Source: Pleodorina starrii
Taxonomy: Eukaryota; Chlorophyta; Chlorophyceae; Chlamydomonadales; Volvocaceae
Assembly: GCA_030267565.1 (NCBI GenBank)
Contig: BRXU01000034.1
Location: 947,501-1,011,500, forward strand
DNA length: 64,000 bases
Reading direction: 5' to 3'
Made by a program: the position numbers and the translations under genes. Shown here piece after piece: positions 22,917-35,848 of the stretch; position 1 is the first letter of the stretch; each line of letters opens with the position of its first letter. The notes beneath the pieces are model-generated. The model worked only from the letters and a program-made list of their open reading frames with translations. It did no database searches and had not been told where the DNA came from.

Positions 22917-25900
22917 TCAGAACTTTAGCCACTTCTTCTGCGCGTCCTTGTCTTGAATGGCTTTGCTGGCCCGGGCCGCCGCCGACTGTGCCGCCGCCAG
23001 CTCAGCCTGCCATGTCGCGGGGGAGCAGAACCAGAAATGGGCAGGCAAGGTGGGCAGGGGGGACAGGGGGTAATCAAGAAGAAACCGCATCGGGAGTTCA
23101 GGACGGAGGCGACACAGACAAACACGGACCCTGCCGGGCAGGGGGTTGGCCAGCCACAACAGTGAGTGAGTCCTGGAGATGTGGTCCATGCATAGGGCCC
23201 AGCATGTGGGGCTTTGCAGCGATCCGCTGTGACTTCCCGAGAGGCCTTGGCCTGCACGTCACACACCCTCATTGCCACATTCCCTTCCTTTCCTCCCCTT
23301 CCCTCCCCACCCCTTTCATAGTTCGTTGGCTGGGACTGGCGAAACAGAAGGCTAGGCCAAAGGATGGTGGCGCTAGCTGAGGTGCAGGTAGCCCACCCGG
23401 CGTTCTCGTGCGTGGGCAGCAAGAGGCGGCCGTCCACCCGCCTGCCCTGCCCTGGCCCGGTGGGCTCCCTACACCCAATGCGGGCAGGAGCCCCGAGCGA
23501 CTGAGCGACTGAGCGACTGACCTGTACCGACCGGATCTGCGCCTCGATCTGCGTCCTCAGCCCGCGGTTGTCCCGATGGCGGCTCAGCATCTCTTGAAGG
23601 CGGGACAGCTGGGCCTGGGTGTGTGCGTGTGGGGGGAGGGGGGGTCAATCAGGAACACGGACCGCAGAGGTTGAGTAGAAGCATCACGTCGCAGCCAACC
23701 CCACACTGCCCCGGTCCCGGTTAGGTAATGAACATGATCCCGCAGGAGGTCTGGGGCGGTATGGGGGTGTGTGGGCCAATAGAGAAGAAATCGCAGGAGG
23801 TGACGCAGGTGGATTGCGAGGCGGCGGGTCAGGGAAGGAGGGCAGGGCAGGGCAGGGCAGGACAGGGGTGGTGCAGGAAGCAATCACCAGAGAGCTGATG
23901 TCTCCCTCCCTACGCACACCTCCTCATTCATACGCCACCACGCACCTGTATCCCCGACACTGCGTCGTGGTGGCTCATCAAGCCGCGCCGGTCGGGTGCC
24001 CGCCTAGCGCCCCCGCCGGCGGCAGCAGCCACGGCGCCTGCGATGGCCGCCGCGCCTGCCGTCTGCGCCGCCCTCCCACCACCACCGCCGCCTCCGCCTC
24101 CGCCATGCGCCGCCACGCCCGCCACGGACACCTGGGCCTTACGGATGCGAGCGGCAGCGGAGGAGTCGCCTGCGCAGGAGGCCACCGACCGGCGACGGCG
24201 GCACTGCAAAACGTCATGTGTGGACCCGAGGCCGAGGCCGAGGCCGCGTGGGGCAGCTGCCCGGGGCCCTTACACGGTACCTGTCACTGACCACGACCAG
24301 GCGGCTGCAGCACACATGTGATCCCTCGTGGTCGCGTGTTGTCCGGTGTCTAGGTCCTCCACCGCCGACCCCCGAGTGCCGTACGCAGTGCCGTACGCAT
24401 ACACGGTCACGCAGCGCATGCACAACACGCAGGGAAGTACGGCACCTCGAAATCACCAATACCACCATCACATACACCCCAACTGACATACACACACTCA
24501 CAGGAGCCTGCAGCAGCAAGTGAGGGCCACACAGGCGCGAACCGCAACCCCGATATGCACATCATCATCCACAAACCGCGGGGCTCCCGGCAACTAGGAC
24601 GGAGGTAGGCCAATGGCAGGCTCCACCTCACAGCCCCTCCACCCGCCCGTTCCCATTGTCGTACGTACTCCTCAAGTCGTCTACCCGACCCGACCCGACG
24701 CGGCGCGACTCTACGCGACCCGACCCGACGCGACGCACCCAGCGACGAGTTGATGAAGTCGAACAGCCCGCCGCCCCCCGGTGCGCCCTCCGCAGCCTCC
24801 CGCGCCTCCGCACGCGCCTCCCGTGCCGCCTCGATCGCGCGCTTTCGCTTCTGCCTCGCGCCTCCGCGCTTGCGGCGCTTGGCTGCCCCACCCTGGAGCC
24901 GGTCGTCGGCGGCGCCGCCCACCTGCACACCCCCCGTGCCGCAACAATACCCCACTCAGTCGGTCGGTCAGTCAGTCAGTCAGTCAGTCAGTCAGTCGGT
25001 AATATCATCTGTATCACTCCCCTCGCCTCATCTTTGTCACACCCTTGATGCGACCCAGTTGGCGTGAGCACCGTGAAGAGTGCTTTGCTTCAGGGAACAG
25101 CCGGCCCTAAAACCCCTGGACCCCACCCAGCTGCGGGCAAGGGCAAGGGAAAGGGACGGGCTGCGGAGCTTGGAGCGAAGAGGACGGCACAGGCAGGGCT
25201 GCACCACCCAGCTAGCGGAACTCGGCGGCCGGGCAGCCAGAGGCGGCTCGGCGGCGGCCAGCAAACCAGAAACCGTCAAGTTCGAGATAATGAAACTGGG
25301 GTGGCAATGCACATTAGCGCTGCACCTCGTAATCGACTCCGCTGTAGTGCCACCCAACCCACACCACCCAACCCACACCACCCAACCCACACCACCCAAC
25401 CCACACCACCCAACCCACACCACCCAACCCACACCACCCAACCCACACCACCCACCCGCCGCAGCCTGTCCTTGTCCGCCGCGCCCAGCCCCTTGCGCTC
25501 GGGGAGCAGCAACACCTCCGGAGCCGCCATGGCGCCCTGACCTGGCGGGGGTACGGCGCAAGGGATGCAGCGCAGGGATGCATGACCCTCCGGGTGGGGT
25601 TGCGGCGATGCAGGGGGATGCGTTGTGCAGTGGGGAGCGTCCGTGGAGACCTCCCCCACAACGTGTCGTGTCGTGTCGCGTGATGTCCCGTCCCCTCCTG
25701 TCCCGTCCCGTTCCCTCCTGACCCCTCCTGTCGCTTCGTGCCCCCTCGCCTTGCCTCGCCTCACCTCGGCTGCCCAGCCCCCGTCCCCGCACGTATCCCA
25801 TGCGGACAAGCAGTCGAGACGCCACCCCGCGGCCGTGAGCCTCCCACTCCGCCAGCAGAGCTGCGTCATCCACCGCACCCGCAGCGGCAGCCAGCCTGAG

Positions 25901-26303
25901 GAGGAGTGAGGGAGGTGGAGCACCGGATACCGGGGGGCGGGGGCGGGGGCGTAGCGGGGCACAAGGCGCGACGAGTCCCTACACAGCCCTGCCTGGCGCG
26001 TCTGCATTGATAGGCACTGACAGGGAACCGAGCTGAGCCGCCGCAGAACCGCCCCCCTCCTCCCCAGAGGTTGTCTCCTCAGGAGGTCCCGGAGAGTCAT
26101 CGGGACACTGGCGACCCCACCTCGCGTGTCCAAACACATCCAGAAAGCCGCCCTCAGCGCCCTCAGCGCCGGAGCCACCATATGATGCTGCCGCGCCGCG
26201 GCTCCTGCCGGCGCCGACACCGCCGGCGCCGCCGTCGTCATCGCTGCCGTACAAGTCGATGTCGTCATCGTCCCCCTCGCCGTCATCATCATCATCATCA
26301 CCG

Positions 26304-26334
<31 letters not shown>

Positions 26335-28433
26335 GGTATCCATCGCTGCCGCCTTCGCCCTCCTCCTCCTCCTCGTCCCCCATCCCGGGCCGCAGCAGTG
26401 CCCGGATGCTACCGCTGCTACTGCTGCTGCCGCCGCCGTCGCTCTCCGCCCCCTCTCCTGCGTCGTCTCCCCCTGCCACTGCCGCTCCAACTGCCCCTGC
26501 CCCTTCCGCCGCCACCGCCGCCGGCGGCGTGACGTGGGCGTGACGGGTCACACGAGCCAGCGGCACCACCACCCCCCCGCCGCCGCCCCGCCTGCCGTCG
26601 GGATGCGGCAGCAGCGGCATCACGGTGGCTGTAGCCTGTACGGCATCCAGCGAGATGATCTCCACCGGCACGAACAGGCGGCAGCCGGGCAGTTGCGCCA
26701 GTGCCCTGCGCCCCACCGCCACCTCCCCGCCCGCACCCTCATGCGCCTCCAGGGAGCCAGGAGGGCCCTGCGGCGAAGACGGCCCTCCGCGGGAGGCTGC
26801 TGTGGTTGCTGCTGCTGTTGGTACGGCGCATTGTCGTACGAGGGCCTCCATTACGTCCACGGGGTCCAACATGAAGGGCCTGGTCCAGGGAGGGAAGCGG
26901 AGGGCCGGGGGGGGGGGCAGGAGCGCCGGGAGGAGTAAGGGAGGAGGATGAGGGCGAAGGGTGTGTGTGCGTGTAGAGCTCGCCTGAGCCCGTGTTCCCG
27001 CCCGTGCACGACAAACCCGGCAGTTTCATTTCGTCCACAGCGTCACCAGCAACCCGCTGCACCAACAGCCGCCACCCGCTATGTTGTAGCGTGATGGCTA
27101 CACAGTACTTATACGAATTATTGAATATGATTATGATTATCGAATTACCGATAACAGAACCTTCCGAATAGTATAGAATATCTCTTGAACGAGTATTCTA
27201 GAATCTGTACGACAATCACGAATCTCGAAGCCGTCTTTGCTCACAGAAAGAACGATGACTGAACGTTAAGTTCGGATTCGATTCTGAGCACGGTAGTAAA
27301 TACCGTGGCCGGGGCAGTGCCGGCCTGAGACAAAGGTATTTACCTACGTATCTCACTACAACACGCTACCCGCCACCCACCACCCCGCTACCCGCCCCCC
27401 CACCTGGTAGGCACTTGGAAGGCCACCGACACCGTGCCGGCCTGCGGTGCGGAGAACGGCCCCGCCGCCGCCGCCGCCGCCGCGGGGGAGGGGGAGGGGG
27501 TGAAAGGTTGTTGGCTGGTGGCTCGCGGGAAACCCACAAGGGGCCAGGCGAGGCGAGGCGAGGCGAGGGCACGGGCGCCACAACCTTCCTCCCCCATACG
27601 GACATGCACATGCACATGGACAGGCAACACTGGGACGGACGGCCGTGGTGCTGAAGAGGGGGGCTGGGGGCGCATAGGCGCGAAAACTTGACTGCCGAAC
27701 ATTTGGAGGTCGCGGCTGCAACCCCCAATTTGGCGGTCGCGGCTGCGGTTGGCAACGTGCTCCCAAACCCGGAGCTTGTGGCGGCACACGGCGGCTCTAG
27801 GGGTGTGCGCCCGAGGTGTACTGGTGGCACAATCTGGCCCATGCCGCTGCACTCGCACCTGTCGGCCGGGGCCCTGCACGCGGCCGGCGTACCAGCGGCC
27901 GTCCATGTAGCGGAAGTGGCAGGCGCTGCCGGCGGGAGGAAGTTGTACGGCAGGGCGCGGAGGCGGACCCGACGCGGCTGATGCAGGCAGCAGCGCCTGC
28001 GCCGGGGCCGGTGGCGGCGGGTTGTCGGCTGGGGGAGGGCGGTTGTCGGGGGGCCGGGGGGAGGCGCGGGAGGCCGCCGCGAGTTGCTGGAGGATGCGCG
28101 CGCGCTTGATTTCCAGCAGGGCCGACTCCAGCTCCGATACCGCGGCGCGCAGCTCGTCGCGCATCTGCGGCACGGAACCGAAGGGTTACAAAGATGTTGA
28201 TTATGATTCGGACTGGGTGCACGAAAGATGTTAGCGTCAGATATTGCCGCGGAAAAGCGCGAAAAGGGAGTGTGTCGCGGGAAATGAGCTTTCCTGACCT
28301 GCAGCAGCTCTGCATGCCCTTCCTGGCCGGCAGCCTCCTCTCCTCCGAGATCGATGGCTTCGTTGATGCTTGTCAGAGCCTCACGCTGAGAGGCGAGCTG
28401 TGCCTCCAGCTCGGCCTCAATATCGTCAGCCAT
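22917..28433 (-). CDS. ZGPAT-like G-patch/Tudor-type RNA-associated protein
   Basis: Hand-built 11-exon model on the minus strand, about 750 residues: 28433-28299, 28164-27859, 27441-27404, 27078-27010, 26879-25983, 25895-25765, 25541-25456, 24922-24739, 24169-23946, 23614-23522, 23006-22917. All junctions keep frame. In order: N-terminal coiled coil (MADDIEAELEAQLAS, then ELRAAVSELESALLEI), a Pro-rich linker, a Tudor-like strand pair (FRYMDGRWYAGRV, then VSVAFQVPT), a long acidic segment with runs of Asp, the G-patch (EWEAHGRGVASRLL, MGYVRGRGLGSRG), LLLPERKGLG, a basic patch with FDFINSSLG, and a C-terminal coiled coil ending KKWLKF. Human ZGPAT has the same order (G-patch, FDFLNEKL, terminal coil ending HKKMTEF). 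The CCCH zinc finger of that family is not visible. The family acts in the nucleus in transcription repression or RNA processing; the role here is inferred. Confidence 0.85.
24956..25000. repeat. (CAGT)n microsatellite in intron 7 of the ZGPAT-like gene
   Basis: About ten CAGT units within the intron between the exons at 25541-25456 and 24922-24739. Confidence 0.85.
25350..25455. repeat. 14-bp minisatellite at an exon-intron border
   Basis: Between seven and eight copies of CACCCAACCCACAC on the plus strand. On the coding (minus) strand it begins exactly at the GTGGGT donor after the exon 25541-25456, so several identical candidate donors lie in a row. Confidence 0.85.
27079..27403. other. 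AT-rich intron with a perfect hairpin (27296-27343)
   Basis: Intron 3 of the ZGPAT-like gene is visibly AT-rich, unlike the GC-rich introns around it. It contains GTAAATACC (27296-27304) and its exact complement GGTATTTAC (27335-27343), enclosing a second stem (GGCCGG/CCGGCC type). Such composition could mark an inserted small element. No terminal repeat or target duplication was found. Confidence 0.55.
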
Positions 28434-29060
28434 CTTGCGCTGGACTCCGCTTCCTGTTTCTCCGCAGGTCCTGAAGAGGTGAAGATTTCAGCAGATGATT
28501 TAACAAGGATTTAAGCGAAGATGTTTGGCAGGAACAACTACCGGCATGCAGCCGTAGTCTGACATAGTCACGTAGATAGTGGTCACTGAGACTGGCAAGC
28601 TTGTAGGTCTTGAGTGTCAGCGAGAGGGACTTTGCGGCTTCATAGTTCTGCCAGCCAACGGCCCAGCGGCCGTCCCATCGCGCCACTAACTGAATGATGG
28701 ACGCTACAGTTGACCGTTGAGGACCGTACGGTCTAACGAAGGAGCCTCGGACAACCAACAAGGGACCCCCCCGAAGGTTTCTAAAATTGCGTGCATGTAC
28801 GGGTGATGTAGTAAACCAGTTGCCGATGTGCTTCGTCTTTTGCAACGACGCACGCGCGACTTGGTGTTTCTACCTGTTTGCGGCGAGCCACTCCCTCGTC
28901 TCGTAAATGAAGCAATTTTCCTTCGACACACACTGCTTTGTAACTGGCAGCTTTCGAATGGTCTCTTTGCTCGTTTGTAGGTAGGGCCCAACCGCTGTTA
29001 GTCGCAGCGGCGACAGGTGAAGCGCACAGCGCTGCAGCCAGCAGGACTAGCAGCTATAAC
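28434..29060. promoter_or_regulatory. Divergent promoter region between ZGPAT-like and AMT genes
   Basis: The two genes start 627 bp apart in opposite directions, so both promoters must lie here or overlap. No clear TATA box or known nitrogen-response element was identified. The region is less GC-rich than the flanking coding exons. Confidence 0.55.
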
Positions 29061-30572
29061 ATGGCGACTATTGGCGGTTGCACGCCAGAACAGTACGCGA
29101 GCGTTCTGAACGCCTTACACCAAGATGCCGCCGCCGCGACGACCCTTTGCGAGGTGTTTGCGACAAGTGACAGGACGGAAGAGGTGGCGTACGGTCTCAA
29201 TACCGTATTTATGTTGATGAGCGGGGCGCTGGTTTTCATAATGGTAAGACACGGTCGCAATTGGATAGGGCTTCGTGGTTTACGGCTGTAGCGACGGCCT
29301 GGCGCCAACGCGCAAAGTAAATTGGTTGCATGTGCAGCATGGAGGCTTCGCAATGCTGGAGGCTGGAGCGATCAGAAGCAAAAACGCGGTGAGCTTTGGG
29401 GCAGGTGTCCCGTCCAGCTATCCGCTGCCGGGGGGGAGCCCCCGGCGGGCCCGCCCTCCGGCCATTTCGCGCGCACGGATGGTCATCTCTGCCCATACAG
29501 AAGACCTATTCTTCAAATAGCACTTCCCATCGCCGTCACCGGCAAGAATGTGGCACGAACGATACCACAGCACACACACACGCACACTCACACTAGAAGT
29601 CGCGCAGAATCCGCTGCAGAGGAGACTGAACGCCCGCCTCCGGCAACCCCCCGATACCCCGCCCTGCTCCGAAACCCCGCCCTCCGCCCTCCGCCCCCAG
29701 ATGAACATCCTCCTGCAGACGGTGTTGGACGGAGCAGCCAGTGCCGTCATGTGGTACCTGGTGGGCTTTGGGTTCGCGTACGGCATCGGGGACAGACCCA
29801 ACGGCTTCGTAAGTGTCATGGGGGTGGGGGTGGTGATGGTGAGGAGGAGGGGACCAGCACACCGCTCTTTGGGATTGTCCTCCTTTAGGGTACCTCCGCC
29901 CACTGCCACGCACCCCACCACCGCCACCACCACCACCGAAATGTGCCTCCCTGCCTGGCTGCCTCCCTGCCTCCCTTCCCCCTCCCTGACCCTCCCCTCG
30001 TCCCGGGCCGTTTTCTTGTACCCCCCTCTCCTCCAGATCGGCGACGCGCTGTTCAGTCTGTCCCGCTTCGCCTCCCACGAGACCGGCACCGGTACCGGTA
30101 ACTGGACCAACTGGTTCTTCCAATGGGCCTTTTGCGCCACCGCCGCAACAAGTGAGGAAGGGAGGGAGGGAGGCGAGGGGCGAGGCGGGTCTGGCTGCGG
30201 GATGCGGGTTGTGGGGTGGGGTGTGGGGGGTGAGGCGTGCGATGCGTCCTCTGTACTGGTTGCAGCAGCCAGCCCCCCGGGGAGGGAGGCCGTGGGAGTC
30301 AACCGGACGGGGACGGGGGCGGGGGCTGCCTGCGGACAGCGTCCGTATCGGCATGGTTTCACGCTCCCTCCTGTCGTACTGACTAATTTCGCATTTCGCT
30401 CCAATAACAACCCCTCCTCCTCTGCCCTCCGCTCCCTCCCCACCCCCCTCCTCGGCCCTCCCGGCAGTCCCCGCGGGGGCAGTGGCGGAGCGCTTCAACT
30501 TCAACGCCTACCTGGGTACGTGGGGGGGCGGGGCGGGGGGGGGGGGGGCGTGTGTGTGGGCATGTGTGTGGG

Positions 30573-30649
<77 letters not shown>

Positions 30650-33600
30650 CAGCAGCCAGCGGTCCACCGAGTCGAGTCGGGAAGCATCCCTCCTCACCCT
30701 CCCGGCGGAAGCAAGCGCTCTGTCCGGCCTCCGTACCAACTCCGGACTCTCTCCCTCCGGACCCCCCGGGCCTATCCGTGGATAGTCATTCCTGACCTTC
30801 CCCCTCCTCCTGCCCCTCCTCCTCCTGCCCCTCCTGCTCCCCCCTCCTCGGTGCGGCGGTGCCCACCTCCAGGCTACTCGCTCTTCCTGGGCGGCTTCGT
30901 CTACCCGGTTGTCGTACACTGGGTGTGGTGCCGTACCGGGTGGCTGGGTTATGGAGCCGACAAGCCGCTTCTGGGGGCGGGCATGATTGACTTTGCGGGC
31001 AGTGGAGTGGTGCACATGACGGGAGGACTGGCGGGTGAGGGGGCGGGGGGTGAGGGGGCGGCGGGGGATTGAAGTGACCCGTGGGTCAGTGGGTCACGTG
31101 GGTCGGTGGGTCGGCCCGGGAGGGAGAGCAGGTTCAGCGCGGTGGGGAGTTGAGCGCCACTTGGGGGGGCAGGGGGTTGGGGAGTGAAGCAAAGGGACAG
31201 GGTCCGGGCAGGGGCCGGGCAGGGGGTGCCCAGTCGGTCTCTCTCCCACCTTCCCTTCCCTTCCTCACCTTCCCTCCCCTCCCTCCCCGCCTTCCTCCCC
31301 ACCCCCCCCCCCCCACCCCACCGTCCTGGTCTCCCTACCCTTGCCCGCCTGCTCGACGTGCCCCCTGCCCTACCTGCCCCTCGCTTTCGTTCCCTGTCTT
31401 TGCCCATCGCCCGTCGCGCTGCCCTTGACCCCCTGCTTGACCCGTTCTTTGCCTTGTCCCTGTTTGGCTCGCGTTCCTTGCGTTTTATTATCCCCTCCCC
31501 GTCTGCTTCACACCTCTGTGAGTGCCACTTGCGTTTCCTGCCCGCGGTTATCCCCGCCCACCCCTCGTACACTTGCAGGATGTCCTTGCCCTTCTTTTTT
31601 CTTTTTTGTTTTTATTCCCTTTATTTATTTCACCTTTGCAGCCTTCCCGTCTCCCCAGCTCCCCAGCCCCAGCCGCAGCTCCAGCCGCACTCGCATGGGG
31701 TCTCGCCGGTAACGCTTGCCCCGCTGTTCTTGCCGTTGCTTCACGTACCCTTTGCTTGCTCTGTGCCCTCTTTTCCTGCTGTAGGTGAGTTGGGTTCCCG
31801 CGGGCTTCGGTGGCTGGGACGTTCCTTGCATCCCAGCCGCACTTTCTCGGACCGCTTCACAGCACGTCGCTCAGCCACTTCCGCGACTTTCCTACACTTC
31901 TTTACCAGCCTCAGCTCGTCGTCATCGCGCCTCGACACCGCGGCGGCTCCGCTCGTACTTGCTACACCCTCTCGGTTTGTATATCACGTCCCCTGCTGTT
32001 TTGCCAGCTTACCTCGCTGTTCTTTTGCAGATGCGACGGAATTCTTCTGTTACGTTACGTTACCGTTCACGGGCTCCGGCCTATACGTGGATATCCCCCC
32101 ACCCCAGGCTTGATCGGGGCCGCACTGGTGGGTCCCCGCCTGGGCCGCTTCGATGCCAACGGGGAGCCGGTGCCCATGCCCGGCCACTCCGCCATTCTGG
32201 TGGTGCTGGGGACGGTGCTGCTGTGGTTCGGATGGTGGGTGGCAGGGTGGCAGGGTGGGGGGGGGTCAGCGGTGGGGTAGAAGCAAGACGATACCGCAGC
32301 GGAGGGACGTACCGGTAGGCGACCGAGAACCCACCCAGCAACACTTATCTCGTTATCTGACATACCTGCTTATCGGGATGGTGGATATTTTACAGGATCT
32401 TGGATCTTGGATCCAGTATCCCCTCATCCTCGTGGACGTCATCGTTGTCGTTGTCTCCGCTACCAGATCCCCACCCCCCAACCCACCCCCTCACCCACCC
32501 CACCACCCACCCCGGGGGGAGCATGTAGCATATCACTCCCTGACCCCCACACCCCGGGAGGGAAAACCCCGAGGCGCGTGGCGGGTCGGCCGCTGTGTGG
32601 ACCCCGCGGCGCTGCCGGCCCGACCCCCTGTTCTCTCTTGTCCTTAGCCTCCTCTTGTCGCCCTGTACGGCAGGTACGGCTTCAACCCCGGTAGCGCGCT
32701 GATTGCCGACACGGCTGACGCTGCCGCCACTGCGGGGCGGGCGGCCGTCACCACCACCTTGTCTGGGGCGGCGGGGGGACTGACTTGCCTGGCGCTGGCG
32801 GTGGCGAGGCGCCTGGTGAGGGGAGTGGGCGGGTGGGGAGGGGGGGGGGAGAGTAAGGAGTGGTGGTGGTGGTGGAGGAGGGGTTTGTGTGGACAGCACA
32901 CGCTTCGAACCGGGGGCAGGTCGGATGGGTCCTCCCTCCCTCCCTCCCTCCCTCCCTCCCTCCCTCCCTCCCTGGAGGGGAGAGGAGTGACTCAACTCCA
33001 CACGAGTGCGGAGACCACGCTTGGAGGCCTCCCCCTCTTATCTCCCCCCACCACCTCCCTCCCTCCCTCCTTGTCTGTCAGCTCATCAGCTAATTGCCGG
33101 TAACGAACAAGCCGTAGTCGGCGGGTCGTTAATCGTTCGGTCGTTCGTTTCATTTGCCGGTAAGGACTGTCATCCTCACCCTCCTCACCCTCCCCTTCCT
33201 CCCCTTCCTCCCCCTCCTGCCCCTCCTCCCCCTCCTCACCCCCCTTCCCCCCCCCTCAGTCCTGGGACCTGACCTCCCTTTGCAACGGAATGCTGGTGGG
33301 CTTCGTGGCTATCACCGCGGGATGTGCGCTGGTGGAGCCCTGGGCGGCGCTGCTGTGCGGCTGCTGCGCCGCGGCGCTGTTCGAGGCGGCGTGTGCGGGG
33401 CTGCTGGCGCTGAGGGTGGATGACGTGGTGTCGGCGGGGCCCATGCACGGAGTGTGCGGAGCGTGGGGGGTGGTGTTCGTGGGGCTACTGGCCAAACAGG
33501 TGCGGGGGGATTGGGTGAGGGGGTGGAGGGGGAGGAGGGTGGAGGGAGGAGGGAGGGGTATGCTCCTTGGGGGCAGGAGGAGGGGTTGGGGGTGTCCGTC

Positions 33601-35848
33601 CGTCCGTCCCGTCCGTCGATCGGTCGGTCCACCCGCTAACTGCGGCTGCTGTGGTGTGTGATTGAGGGTTTGGATGCCGTACATGCACTGCGCAGGAGTA
33701 TGTACGACAGGTGTACCCCACCCGGGGCATCTATCCGTACGGCCTCTTCTACGGCGGCGGCGGCAGGCTGCTGGCGTCTCAGGTGGGTTCCCCGCCAACA
33801 ATACACACACGCATACACGCACATACGCACATACGCCGTGTCGGGTGGGGCTTGTCGCCTTTTAGCTCCCAAGCGAGGTTTCAGGGCGCTTGTTGTTGTT
33901 CCCATGTGTTGGGGTGTGTGGGGTGTGTGTGTGTGCGTGTGTGAGAGCGTGTTGGCGGCGGATGTGCTGACGGGGCGGGGAAGGGTGGCCTGTGCTCTTG
34001 GAAGGCCCGGCTTACACCCACTCGCACCCAGCCCAGTGTCCGAGCGCGCACGCTCGCATGCAGGCGCCCGCGCCCGCACCCGCACCCGCGCACACACATC
34101 TCTCTCTCTCTCTCCCTCTCTCTCCCTCTCTCTCCCGCACTTCAATGCACACACGCGCCCCTCTCTCCCCAGGTGATTGGTGTGCTGGCGATCGCCGGCT
34201 GGGTGTGCGGCACCATGGGGCCCTTCTTCCTGGCCCTACGCGCTGCAAGGTGCCTGCGGATCAGCGCCGAGGACGAGGCGATGGGGCTGGACGCGTCGAA
34301 GCACGGGGTGAGGCGGGCTGGGCTGGGCAGGGCGAGAGGGGGGCTGCGGCTGGGGCTGGCAATGGGGGGGCAGGGCCCGGTGGGTACGTGGGTTGGGGCA
34401 GAGGGAGGCGCCGAGATTGAGAGTGAGAGTGAGTTGGGCGGCTGGCGGAGCCCGGGTGCGCAGAGCCCTGAAGGGAAAGTGTGTGTTTCGGAGCGCGTGC
34501 ATCATCCGCGGAGTACGGTGAACGGAACCCAACCGAATTCAACCGAACCCAACCGAACTGCACCAGGAGGGAGGAAGTGCCCTGGCCGGCAGAGGTGGTT
34601 GGGGTAGGCGCGCCTTCCTTCCTTCCTTCCTTCCTTCCTTCCTTCCTGGGGGATGCGGCTCTTCCTGCTCCCTCGCCGCGGGCTCCGGCGGGGCTTCCGA
34701 CCCATACGTGGATGATCCCCCGGAGGCGCTCCCCGCCGCCTTCACTTCTCCGGTTTCCAGCCCCTGGGGGCCGCAGGGCAGCGAAGCAGCGCAGCCCGCA
34801 CCCCCGCCTCCTGTCCCCAGATGCCGATTCCAGTCGTGAGAACCGCTTTGGCGTTTGACCGCAGGGCTCCGCTTACAACATGCCGGGGCATGGAGGCAGC
34901 GGCGGCGGCTGGGGCGGCTTCGGCCTCGGCGGCGGCGGCGGTGGCGGTGCCGCCGGCCGGCACTCGCCACTGTCGTACTCAATCGGCGGCGTGGGCGGCG
35001 GCCCGAGGTCCGTCGGCGACAGCATCATGCGCGGTCACATCGGCGGCGGCGGTGGCGGCGGCAGTGCCTACGGCGGTGGCGGCGGTGCTTACGGCGGCGG
35101 CGGCGGCGGCGGCGGTGCCTACGGCGGCGGCGGCGGTGCTTACGGCGGCGGCATCATAGCTGCTACAGCGGCTTACGCGGCGCCAATGGCAGTAGCAGGG
35201 GGTCAGGGCTACGGCGGCGGCGGCGGCGGCCGGGGCGACGTCCTGGATACCAGCAACGGCAGCGGCCACATGGACCGCCTGAGCCCGGAGGTACGGCAGC
35301 ACCAGAGCCCCGCCGCAGGCAACACCACGGCGGCGGTGGCGGCGGCTGCAACCGGCGCGGCGGACGTGTCGCCGCGGGCGGCGCGGATGGCCGCCGGCAG
35401 CGAGCTTTCGCTGATTAGTATGGGGCCCGGCGGCGGCGGTGGTGGTGGTGGTGGTGGTATCGGGCTGAACAGGGGCGCGGCGGAGGCGGCCGCGCCTGTC
35501 GGCAAGCCCTCAGTGGACGTGCATCTGTACGACATCAGCAGCGGCGTCAGAGGTGCCATGCTGCTGCGCGACAGAGCGGAGGGCTCTGGAGGGGCCGCGG
35601 GAGTGCCGCCGCCGCCGGGGGATCGGCTGCTGCCGCCGCCGCCGCCGCAGCAGCAGCAGCCGAGCAGCGGCAACGCCGCCGATTGTGGCACAGCGGTATT
35701 GTCGGCGCCAGCCGCCGCCGCAGAGGCCGCCTGCAACAGCCGCGGCGGAGGCGATGACGAGGGGTCGGGCCCTGGAGAGGTGGTCCGTGCCGGCAGCAGC
35801 AGCAGCAGCAGCGGCCCGTCGAGTTCTGTACGGCATCAGGCTCGGTGA
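29061..35848 (+). CDS. AMT: AMT-family ammonium transporter with long low-complexity tail
   Basis: Twelve-exon model, about 793 residues: 29061-29243, 29338-29388, 29701-29808, 30037-30151, 30468-30515, 30873-31034, 32108-32234, 32674-32815, 33260-33499, 33696-33782, 34173-34307, 34865-35848. Each junction preserves frame and restores conserved AMT text: [46 protein letters not shown] (the family signature, with the first pore histidine), [12 protein letters not shown] and [10 protein letters not shown] (second pore histidine). The protein imports ammonium through the plasma membrane or an internal membrane; about eleven membrane segments are expected. The last exon adds about 327 residues rich in Gly, Ala, Gln and Pro after the conserved KHGGSAYN, much longer than the usual cytosolic tail. 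Intron 6 (31035-32107) is over 1 kb. Regulation by nitrogen status is typical of the family but not shown by sequence here. Confidence 0.92.
30574..30648. repeat. (TG)n microsatellite in AMT intron 5
   Basis: About 37 uninterrupted TG dinucleotides follow a G-rich run shortly after the GTACG donor at 30516. Confidence 0.95.
32931..32973. repeat. (TCCC)n microsatellite in AMT intron 8
   Basis: About ten CCTC/TCCC units in the intron between exons 8 and 9; a second shorter CCTC run follows near 33054. Confidence 0.9.
34613..34647. repeat. (CTTC)n microsatellite in AMT intron 11
   Basis: About eight CTTC units in the last intron, preceded by short CCGAACCCAACCGAA direct repeats near 34530. Confidence 0.9.

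Noticed and set aside
30383..31015. His/Thr-repeat open frame on the minus strand
   Set aside because: It is a translation of the (TG)n microsatellite inside an AMT intron.
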